From: Papilionanthe hookeriana x Papilionanthe teres
Lineage: Eukaryota > Streptophyta > Magnoliopsida > Asparagales > Orchidaceae
Direction of reading: 5' to 3'
Assembly: GCA_022702705.1 (NCBI GenBank)
Contig: CM040430.1
Coordinates: 74,465,239-74,529,238, forward strand
DNA length: 64,000 bases
Every line of letters begins with the position of its first letter. Within the stretch, counting starts at the first letter, position 1. A model generated the notes under the pieces. The model had not been told where the DNA came from and made no database searches. It worked only from the letters and a program-made list of their open reading frames with translations. The position numbers and the translations under genes were made by a program. This document shows positions 54,871-64,000 of this stretch, one piece after another.

Positions 54871-57800
54871 TAATGTAAGAATTTAAAGTAATATTTAGAA
54901 ATTATTAATATTGAAACTGAGATAGAAAATAATTTATGTTCAGTGATATAACTAATTAAAATTGAATGTGATATATTTCTTGAATTAATAAAAAAAATAC
55001 ACCTAAATTTCCTTGTTAAATTTTATGAGATTAAAATTTCAATAATATTTGCAATACGAGAAATTAATTATTATACTTTTAAAACATAAATTTAATTTTT
55101 ATAAGTGAGTTTATTTATGAGAGCTAATTTTTAAAGTATGTGTATAAAAATAGTCCTTATAGTTTTTAATATAGAAAAAACTTAAATAATCATTAGACAT
55201 GATTTTAAAGCTTTATTGCAATTAACCTAGGCTACCTAAGGCGGTTCCACATTAGTAGCAATCATGGGGTAGGTATATGTCTATGAAACATATGTTATTG
55301 TAGTGAAATCATTGGGTAGGTATGTGTCTATTTGAATAATTCAACTAACAAAGAATAACATCTATTCATATATTTATTATGATCAACTTTAAAATGATAA
55401 ATAATAAGGCTCATGATTTAGCAAACCAAATAGTTGGCTTGGGTTGACTGTCAGTTTTTTTTTGAATGCCTTAGTCATGTTATTTTGAATACTCCATTTT
55501 ATTGCCCAGTCGTGCTTTCATGAGAAGTACACCCTTGATTCATTAATGTTCATTTAGCCAAATTTTATTGTAGTGAAATCATGCTCTTTTGGTTAACGTA
55601 TTCTTAATTTAATGAAGTTTACTTTATAAAAACTTTTTTTAATCTGTCATACTCTTTTATTTATGTCCCATTGTATCATACTCTCTTAGTTAAAATTTAT
55701 TTATGTTTTATTTTCTAGTCATACTACTTTTAAATTAGTACCTTTTGCTTAAAATTATTGTAAGCTTAACAAATTATTTAGCTTTAGTCTATTCTCAATT
55801 TAGTTATTTAACTTTGGCTACGTTCATTCATTTTTTGTTCATACCCCTTATTTAAAGAGCTATGATTCAACTATATACATGCATCCAAAGTATATCTTTC
55901 TTTATAAGTAGCTATCTCTACTTGAGCTTACTTATAAACTCTAGATTTTTGAAGTTCCTTCTAGTTATCCAAACTATTTTATTTTTTTAGTTATTTGAAC
56001 ATATTTCAAATGTTTGGATTCTTAATCTAGATGATAAATTACAATAACCATTTATATATAATATACTTATATTTTCATTTTAGTTGAGTAAGTACTTGTT
56101 GACCTCATTTTTTTTCAGCCCTCTTTCCCTTGATTAATGTTTGGATTAAACTTCACTTGAGCTAGATCTTATTAATCCCTAAGATTATTGAATCTCTATA
56201 AAGATTATTGTAAGGTTCAAAAAATGCATTTTCAGAGTTGCATAAGTCATGTGAAAACAAATAAAAACCATATAGACTAATGTGATGGTCAGTTGAAATA
56301 ATTTTCACATAAAACTGTGCACTTAGGCTTTTCATGCATGAAAATGGTCATAAGTAAAACCTTTCAACCGAGTCATCATTTTTGAAAATAGAATTTACCT
56401 TTGTGTCCATATCATCAAAATATTTCAAATGAGTGTTCGGTACCAAATTTTGACCTAGTTTTGACACCTTTTGAGCAAATAATAATGAAGAGAGAGGAAA
56501 CAATAATTAGGAAAGATAACATTACAATTTGAGCAAAACTTTTTGAAAAAACTGTAAATCGAATCCAATCTTAAAAAAAATGCATTATTTTGACTAATAA
56601 AGTCGGATAAAAAAATTTGGTCAAAGTTGACCATTTTCTCTACTATAAGGTGGGCCCAATTAGACCAGTCATATCTTCTTATAGAGCTTAAATTAGCTAA
56701 ATCAATTTGAAAATGAAATGCATTGCAATTTTCATTATCATTTTGAGCAAAGTTAACTTTTTTTTTTAATTAAATTCCGCTCCTCAACAACCATTACCAC
56801 CTAGTTAACCAACCTTGAACTTCAAATGGCAAAATCTTTGGCTACACAACTCTCTTGTTCAATTTGTTTGATTTGTTCGATTATTTATTTCATCCTCTTT
56901 ATAATAGAATATAATTTCAAAATTATCTGATCAATCAAGGTAATTTTACAGAAATACTCTCATTTTTGTATTTATTTATAAAAATGCCCTTGACCGAATT
57001 AATTTTTTATTTATTTTATCCCTAATTGACACCTCAACAATCCTAGTAATCATATCCAATTGGACCAAGTGTCAGTAACCGAAATCCATCATTTTACTTC
57101 AAATATCCACCATTGTTTTTAAAATTTCATCTCCCCCTTTCATCTTAACCAACCATTTTCCTCCACTACCTCAGAGACTCCACACTACCCATTTATTCCA
57201 GCCGTAAATCATTACCACTTTAAGGAATCACACCACACAATAGCATAATCTTGATTTCGTTGGACTTCCCTTGCTCCTTTCTAAATATTATTCCATTTTC
57301 TCTTCTTTGAAACCTTAAAATTAAGAACTCTTTTTTTTAGTTCTCTAGCAAATCGAAAGAAGAAGCAAAGAACAAAGAATCAAAGGCAAAGAAAGGAAGA
57401 TCATCAAACCAAAAAGTAATTCACAACAAAAGCATAGGTATAAAGTCATAATTTTCATTCCAAACTCTCACTTTTCATCATGTCAATTTAATCAAAAAAT
57501 CCTTTTGTTCTTCCATGCAATATTCCCCAAATTCATATATATTCTTCATCCAATTTCATAGGTTTTTTATTGTTCAAAACATGTTCTATTTGATATTTTA
57601 CACATTTTCATTTGAAAATCAACATGTTTTCACCAGCTGTCTGCCAAAACCAAAATATTTTTTGTATAGAATGATAGGGCTTTAAATTTAATCATTTTCC
57701 TACATGTTTATGTGATGTTAATATAAATACACCATGTTTTATGTTTAGGAACTAAAATTTTCATGTTCATTTAAATATTTAATAGTTTATACAATATTTT

Positions 57801-59013
57801 TCACGATAAAAATTTTATATTCATGTTAGTTCTTCAAAATTCGTTTGCCTTTTGTTGTCAATCAAATCATTTTAAGTTTAAATGTATATACTTTATCGAA
57901 ATCAGTATGATTCCATGCAATTTTATGCAAAACCAAGCATGTAAAGAATTTATTTTATTTTATTTATTATGTTATATCATGTAAGTTTTATGTTCCATAC
58001 GAAGTAACACTTGCTTTCAAGAATTTTTAAGGCCATACCGTGAATCACATGCATGTTATATGTTGTAATTTTATTCATTTTTATTTTTATGAATTTCATA
58101 TCAAATATTGCATGTTATATGAAAGATTCACAGGGCTTAGCTTATATATGTAATCTATAACGTGCTTAATGTTTTAAGTTAATCAAATAACACAATCCTT
58201 CTCTAAATCTAGGTAAAAACCGAAAGTCATTATTATTTTCCTTCATAATCAAAACCCTTGATGAATCAATTGCTTGCTAATCTTCTTAAAATACTTTTAA
58301 CCGAGCCATAATATCTTTAATTACCTCTAAATTAGTCCAACCGAAACATAATCACCTTTTGGTCATCATGGCTGAAAACGTTAAAGTCTAATTGTATTAT
58401 TAATCTTTTAAATAACCCAACAAAACTATAATTAGTATTTAGTCCCCTTTCAATTACTTAGCCAAACCATTATATTAATCAATTTTTTTCTAATAAATTT
58501 AATAATCACCTAATTAACGTAATTAAATTATTAATCAACTAATTAACATAATAATCAATTAAGTAACACATTATTTAACTTAACCAGAATCCAGTCAAAT
58601 AATCAACACCTTAACTTACTAATTAATAACTTTAATTAATAAATAAATACCTTAATCAATCAATTAAAAAAATGACTTAATTAATTAATTATTCAATTTA
58701 TTAACTTGTACTTCAATCAATTAATATATAACTTTAATTAGCTAATTAATACCTTAATTTAATTTAAATAATTTCAATAAAATAATTACAACTTTAATTA
58801 ACTCATTGATGGCTTAATTTATTAATTAGAATCTTAAATTAATTAATTAATTCTATAATTTAAAAATTTAATTAACCAATTTAAATTTTTAATAAACATT
58901 TTAATAACCTTAATCAATTAATTTAAAAGAAATTAAGAAATTCATAAAAATCTTAAATCAACTATAAATTTAATTTGAACTTAATAAAGAGAAGGAACGT
59001 GTTAATTGTATGT

Positions 59014-59016
<3 letters not shown>
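54871..59016. other. AT-rich intergenic DNA, no gene seen
   Basis: More than 4 kb without a supported gene. From about 58380 to 58970 it is dominated by degenerate TTAATTAA / CTAATTAAC words. At 57100-57430 there is a C+T-rich to A+G-rich transition that resembles a leader or LTR region, but I cannot classify it. Confidence 0.6.

Positions 59017-59083
<67 letters not shown>
59017..59083. repeat. (TA)n microsatellite, about 67 bp
   Basis: Uninterrupted TA dinucleotides directly in front of the first L1 fragment. Confidence 0.95.
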
Positions 59084-59086
<3 letters not shown>

Positions 59087-60008
59087 CATGTATGAGTAGA
59101 AGCCTAAAAACTTTTAAAGATAACACACCAAGGGTTGAAACAGTTGCTAGGAATTGCATATCTTACTTGAGGAAATTGATTAAATTGAAGGGGCTCCCCA
59201 ACATTTGTACCCTTTCCTTAGCCACCTGGGATAGGCTCACCCCTCCTTGTGTTACTTCGGTGGTGTGGAAGTCTCCTGCTCTTCAGTACATCAAAGTCAA
59301 CACAGATGGCAGCTATTCTGCTCAAGGTGCTAGGGTGGGGGGGTCTTCAGGGACCACACAGGAAAGTGTTTGCTATTCTTCCATGCACCAGTTCCTGCAA
59401 CTGAAGCATTTGAAGCTAACCTGATGGCTGTTTTCTGGTCTCTTAAGCTTGCTTCCTTCAATAAGTGGTCTTCCCTGATTGTTAAAGGTGACTCTTCAAA
59501 CCTCATTTTGCTCCTGGATACAGATTCCCCCCATCCGTGGAATCACCAGTTGTGGCTCAACAGAATCAACAGTCTTAGAACATCATTTTCACCACAATTC
59601 CAGTTTATTTTCAGGGAAGGGAACTTACCTGCCAACTGGTTAGCTAGTGTGGCCATGTTCTCCTGCTCCACCAGTGTTTCTTTCTGTCCCCCACCCCCCC
59701 TTTCCTTTTTGCTTTCTGGTGATCTGCTGGAGGCCCCTCATCTCAGAACTGAATTCAAAGCTTAATATGTGTTTATGCATAAGATTGAAATACTTTGTTT
59801 ACACCATGTGGGTGTGCACCTGGAGGGCCGGGCTCATGTCTTTTCACTGTTCTCAACTGATGTTGTGTTTTTCTGCTCTGTGTAGAGCTGTTTGGGGAAG
59901 AGGTACCCTATAGGACTTTCTTTGTTATTCTTTTGTGTTTAGGAGGGACCCCCTTTCCTATATTGTAATTCTTCCTTATTAACATGTATGGCGAGCAAGC
60001 GACACCTT

Positions 60009-60011
<3 letters not shown>
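59084..60011 (+). mobile_element. L1 LINE 3' fragment with C-terminal RNase H
   Basis: 5'-truncated plant L1. 59084-59765 encodes the end of ORF2: VWKSPALQYIKVNTDGSYSA with the first RNase H aspartate, EAFEANLMAVFWSLKLASF with the glutamate, SLIVKGDSSNLILLL with the next aspartate, and FIFREGNLPANWLASVAMFS. In the last block the usual A-D-x-L-A reads ANWLA, so the fourth acidic residue is asparagine. One frame change lies near 59390. The 3' UTR runs to about 60011, where a (TA)n tract takes the place of a poly(A) tail. Plant L1 elements are known to have gained an archaeal-type RNase H at this position. Confidence 0.85.

Positions 60012-60046
<35 letters not shown>
60012..60046. repeat. (TA)n microsatellite between the two L1 copies
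   Basis: About 35 bp of TA repeats at the junction of the first L1's 3' end and the second L1's 5' end. Confidence 0.9.
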
Positions 60047-60049
<3 letters not shown>

Positions 60050-60319
60050 ATGGGTGTGGCGGCTGCATGTGCTCTGCTAGGGTTCCAGGCATGACACTGC
60101 CACCGGCGGCCCCCTGGCTGTTGGTTTTGGTGTGGAAGGTAAGACTCCTTTTTCTCCCTGGTGGTTTTCATCTGGGACTGGGTTTTTTGGGAAGTTCTAT
60201 CTTTCCCGGGTTCTCACTTTTCAAAAAAAAGTTACTGTTCCATTGCCTTGGTCCCTGGTTTGTTCCTGCTTTTTGGCTATTGTCTTTCTGATCTGAGAGG
60301 TGCTGGTTTACTTGCTCAC

Positions 60320-61588
60320 ATGACCACTCCTATTGAGTTGCATACAAACATTGAATGGGCCAAAGCCTCCTGCGCTGGTGTGGTTGGCAGAGACCCAGCT
60401 GTAATCGACCCTACCTCCTTAATCTTCCCTCAATCAATGCATGATGCAGCTGCTGGCAAAGGATCCTTCCCGTTCATTAAACCAAATGGAGTCAAAGATG
60501 GTTTCCCTGTTGTTTACTTCACTGAGCAGAAGCTTCATAATCTTAATGAGGAAGTAAAACTAACTCTGATAGGGAAGTTTGCTTTGGGCCATCCAAGGAT
60601 GGAGCTTGTGAAGAATTTCTTTGCATCCCTTAATCTCATCAGTAACTGGAAACTAGGCTTAATTGATGGAAGGCATATGTTAATTAGCTTAACATCAGAG
60701 GAAGACTATGCCAAACTATTTGCTAAACAAGTGGTAACCATTGCTGGCACTGAAATGAAATTGCTAAAATGGACCCCTGACTTTGATCCTAGCAAGGAGC
60801 CCCCCATAGTCCCCATCTGGTTTAAATTTCCTGCACTCCCCTATAGGTTTTTCAACCAAGCTGCCTTGTTCCAAATTGGAAGGGCCATTGGCACCCCACT
60901 AAGGCTGGACCCAACTACCCTACATAAAACCAAGCCTGAATATGCCAGAATTCATATTGAAAGAGATATAACCTTTCGTGAAATACAGAAAATCTGGGTT
61001 GGATCAGCTGAAGATGCATTATGGCAGGAGGTAATCATGCAACAAAGGCCATATTACTGCACTCACTGCAGGATGTTTGGACACACCACAGATAGATGTT
61101 TCAAGCTTCATCCACCTTCCAGGAAAGTTCCAGCCAGGCTAAATGCTTCTCAGGAGATCAATACTGATGTTGTACAAGTCAGAATAACTGGGGCTCACCT
61201 CCCAATAGCTCCCACTTTATCTAATCCTACTCCCTTGCCCATTCCCCCTCCACCCCCTAATCCCACCTTACCACACCAAATCACTCCAGCCCCTTTCACC
61301 ACTCCTCCTCCACTGTTACCCCCACTGTTGCCCACACCAAACCCCTCTTCCCCAGCTCCACTGGCTCCACTCCCTCCCTCCCCTTCTAAATTAAAACTCA
61401 CATCTGATTCTATGGAGGAGGAATGGGAGATCTGTTTTTCCAAAAAGAAGAAGAAAAATAAACCTGAAATACAAAAACAAACTCAATCTAGTTTTAAATC
61501 CAGAGAACTTTCCCCACCCCTCACTAGAGGCAGAACCAGATCCAGCTCTCACAAATCTCTCTCCCCCCCTTCCCCCATTTTCCAATGA
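60320..61588 (+). CDS. L1 ORF1: DUF4283 / zinc-knuckle RNA-binding protein
   Basis: The nucleic-acid-binding protein of plant L1 particles. I choose the ATG at 60320 (MTTPIELHTNIEWAKASCAG); the frame is open upstream to 60161, but that stretch is hydrophobic 5' UTR-like sequence. The DUF4283 domain spans residues about 70-190: LIGKFALGHPRMELVKNFFA, KLGLIDGRHMLISLTSEEDY and PIVPIWFKFPALPYRFFN. It is followed by YARIHIERDI and a CX2CX4HX4C zinc knuckle CTHCRMFGHTTDRC. The C-terminus is a long proline-rich region, then a basic end with KKKKKNKPEIQKQ. The reading frame is intact over 422 residues, the best-kept ORF in the window. Confidence 0.92.
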   Translation: MTTPIELHTNIEWAKASCAGVVGRDPAVIDPTSLIFPQSMHDAAAGKGSFPFIKPNGVKDGFPVVYFTEQKLHNLNEEVKLTLIGKFALGHPRMELVKNFFASLNLISNWKLGLIDGRHMLISLTSEEDYAKLFAKQVVTIAGTEMKLLKWTPDFDPSKEPPIVPIWFKFPALPYRFFNQAALFQIGRAIGTPLRLDPTTLHKTKPEYARIHIERDITFREIQKIWVGSAEDALWQEVIMQQRPYYCTHCRMFGHTTDRCFKLHPPSRKVPARLNASQEINTDVVQVRITGAHLPIAPTLSNPTPLPIPPPPPNPTLPHQITPAPFTTPPPLLPPLLPTPNPSSPAPLAPLPPSPSKLKLTSDSMEEEWEICFSKKKKKNKPEIQKQTQSSFKSRELSPPLTRGRTRSSSHKSLSPPSPIFQ

Positions 61589-64000
61589 TAAACCTACTTT
61601 GCTGGAACATTAGAGGGGTGGCTTGCCCACACTCTCTCAAAAGACTAATTCACCTCAATAAAACCCATACACCCTGGTGTATTGTTCTTCTTGAACCTTT
61701 AGTCCACCTAAACTCCTCTAAAATACTCCAGAAATTCCCTGGCTTTTATTTCCATGCTAACATCAACAACAAAATCTGGTTCCTTTCGTAGAACCGAAGT
61801 TCGAGTGGTCCCTCCTCATCGATAACCCCAATTCATTCACTTATCCCTCACTTTTACTGGCCATACCATAAATGCCTCTTTCATTTATGCTGGTTGTAGG
61901 AAAATTGACAGAATTCACCTCTGGAACCATCTACAGCTAATTAACAATTCCATTACTCACCCCTGGGTAGCTGGGGGTGACTTTAACTGCATTGCCACAC
62001 TCGCCGAAAACCGGGGGAAGGACCCCTTCCCTCAGCCAAATGAACCTTTTCAGTGACAGCATTCAGTCTGCAGGCTTATTTGATCTGGGATTTAAAGGCC
62101 CCCCTTCACCTGGAGAAGAGGAAAAACTTGGGAGAGATTAGATAGTATCTTGGTGAATGAAGCCTGGCACTCTCACTTCCTTCATACCTCCATCACTCAT
62201 CTCCCCCTACTTTGCTCTGACCATAGACCACTACTCCTCTCCATATTTGCCCCACCTCAACCTTTCTCTTGTCCCCCTTTCAGATACCAAAACTTCTGGT
62301 CTTCTCACCCTCATTTTCTTCAAACCATCCAGTCCCTCTGGCAAGGGGTTATTAACCCTGACCCCTGGATTAGGCTGGGGCTCCTTCACCTAAATCTGCA
62401 AGGCACTCAACAAATGGGGATGGAATGAATTTAGGAATGTCTTCACTGCTGTCAAAAAAGCTGAGGAGGAACTAAATATTCTGGAACATCTGGCCTTGAG
62501 GGAGCCAAATTCTGATCTCATTATTGCTGCCCAATCTAGACTCTCTAATGCCATTGATGTGCAAGATCAGTTCCTTAAACAGAAAGCCTCTTTAAAACAT
62601 TTTTCTGAAGGAGACAGAAACACAAAGTACTTCCATGCATATATCAGATACAAGAAAAGTTGCAATATTATCCATAACATTAAAAATGAAGCTGGGGTCT
62701 GGCTGAAATCCACTCTAGAGATTGGCAATAGTGCTGTTAGATACTTTAAAGATCTGGTCACCCACTCTACTGTTGACAGATTGCAGATATCCCCTAACCT
62801 GTCCAATGACCATTTCCACTACATTCATGGCCTGAACCTTACTGACCTCCCCACTGAACCTGAAATCTGGAAAGCTCTTTGCAGTATTGACAGCAGCAAA
62901 TCTGCTGGCCCTGATGGCTTCACTGCTGACTTTTACAAGAAGGCATGGTCTGTAATCAAAGCTGAGGTTACTGAAGCTATCATCAGTTTCTTTCAAGGCA
63001 AAGACATGTCCCACTATTTTAGCTCCTCCAACATAGTCCTCATCCCCAAAAACTCTGAACTCCATACTTGGGATCAATTCAGACCCATCAGTCTTACATC
63101 AGTGATAAGTAAAATGATCAGCAAGATCATTGTCCTCAGGATCCAGCCTCATTTAAACAAAATTGTGAATCTGAACCAAACTGACTTTCATCAAAGGTAG
63201 ATCCATCTCTCGATAATGTTCTACTTTCTCATGAACTTCTTCTGGATCTCAATAAGAAGTGCAGGGGGGCAATCTCATTTACAAACTTGATATCAGGAAG
63301 GCCTTTGACACTATCAGCTGGGACTTTATTCTTGAAGTGCTAGCTGCTAAGGGCTTCAGTGACAATTTTTGCAGGTTAATCCAAAGATGGCTTAACAATA
63401 ACACTCATTCCCTTCTCATAAATGGGTCCACGTGGGACCTTTCTCGCCTACAGGGGGCTCAAACAAGGGGACCCCCTTTCCCCCACCCTTTTCATTCTTG
63501 CAATGGATTACTTCTCCTCCATGCTTAACCAGCTGCAAAACAGTCATCACCAGCTCAGATACCACCACAGATCTAATATCCTCATATCTCACCTTACTTA
63601 TGCAGATGATCTAATGATTTTTTCTAATGCTTCTAAGAAGGCTGTTACTTCTATATATAAGTGCATTCAAACATTGCAGGATCAATCTGGGATGACTTTC
63701 AATACTGCCAAATGCCAAATTATATTCTCCAAGCAGGTGTCTCACTCTACCAAACAGTGGATTCTCAACCACACTGGTTTTTCTAGCATCGCCCTTCCTA
63801 TTAAGTACTTGGGGTCCAAACTCAACATTGGTAGAACCAAGCTCACTCACTTTGATGAAATTCACACCAAGATCAGCAACTATCTTGCACATTGGACCCA
63901 TATCTTCTTATCTTCTGGAGGAAGACTCACTATACTCAAAAGCATTCTTACCACCCTCCCTAACTATCTAATGCAGATGACCATTATGAAGAAAAGCACT
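61585..64000 (+). pseudogene. L1 ORF2: endonuclease and reverse transcriptase (partial)
   Basis: ORF2 makes and primes the cDNA by target-primed reverse transcription. It starts at the ATG overlapping the ORF1 stop: MINLLCWNIRGVACPHSLKR, the plant L1 endonuclease start. Frameshifts near 61790, 62100 and 62430 break the endonuclease. RT is readable from 62496: LKQKASLKHFSEGDRNTKYF, SSKSAGPDGFTADFYKKAWS, SSNIVLIPKNSELHTWDQFR, PISLTSVISKMISKIIVLRI, LIYKLDIRKAFDTISWDFIL and, in another frame, the catalytic LTYADDLMIFSNAS (near 63594-63635), then IKYLGSKLNIGRTKLTHF. Stops near 63200 and 63530 make it non-functional as read. It continues past the window edge, where an RNase H like that at 59300-59700 is expected. 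Confidence 0.88.

Larger units (their letters stand above)
60047..64000 (+). mobile_element. L1 LINE, 5' end apparently present, runs off the window
   Basis: It begins AAATGATGGGTGTGGCGGCTG right after the TA tract and has a short 5' UTR rich in CT and TG (60047-60319), ORF1, then ORF2 with endonuclease and RT. The C-terminal part and 3' end lie beyond 64000. The stop of ORF1 and the start of ORF2 overlap as ATGA. Confidence 0.85.

Noticed and set aside
58380..58970. Degenerate TTAATTAA-rich region as a satellite or matrix attachment region
   Set aside because: No regular period, and composition alone does not support a functional call.
59647..59913. Plus-strand frame of 88 codons with FCFLVICWRP
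   Set aside because: It overlaps the L1 RNase H end in another frame and has no similarity; it is 3' UTR sequence.

Overview
This window is repeat-dominated nuclear DNA from a land plant, most likely an angiosperm with a large, transposon-rich genome. It contains Ty3/gypsy elements of the Tat/Ogre and Athila lineages, L1 and RTE LINEs with plant features, and a Tourist-like MITE. I see no convincing host gene. The species cannot be named from the sequence.

Layout. (1) 1-26210: a Tat/Ogre-type LTR retrotransposon on the minus strand (Tat-1). Its 3' LTR (1-6100) is cut by the window edge and its 5' LTR is 18892-26210, about 7.3 kb. In coding order it carries ORF1, gag, protease, an RG-rich spacer, RT, a decayed RNase H, an extra archaeal-type RNase H, integrase, and then an extra ORF (9756-8283) with an AlkB-like 2OG-Fe(II) dioxygenase domain of the plant ALKBH9/10 type. 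A 3' region with 84-bp and 45-bp tandem repeats follows. (2) 26211-42143: an older, related element (Tat-2, also minus). Tat-1 is inserted in its integrase, so the rest of Tat-2 lies outside the window to the left. An Athila-type solo LTR (33339-35228, TSD ACAGG) is inserted in its ORF1. (3) 42144-44245: the 5' end of an Athila element (LTR, PBS, gag) into whose gag Tat-2 inserted. (4) 44991-50960: an older, decayed Athila split by another solo LTR in the opposite orientation. (5) 50961-59016: AT-rich DNA holding one MITE (53254-53435) and the 3' end of an RTE LINE (54080-54870). (6) 59017-64000: two plus-strand L1 LINEs separated by (TA)n tracts. The first is a 3' fragment with RNase H. The second has a 5' UTR, ORF1 and most of ORF2 and runs off the window.

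The main discovery candidate is the AlkB ORF of Tat-1. Its N-terminal part resembles the element's own ORF1, and both ORFs follow a splice-acceptor-like CAG. AlkB demethylates RNA in its plant ALKBH9/10 form, so a retrotransposon-borne copy could protect element RNA from m6A-based control. That role is inference. Most coding regions carry frameshifts. Some sequence changes follow a CAG-to-CGG / CTG-to-CCG pattern that may be a sequencing artefact at CHG-methylated cytosines, so the element may be less damaged than it looks.
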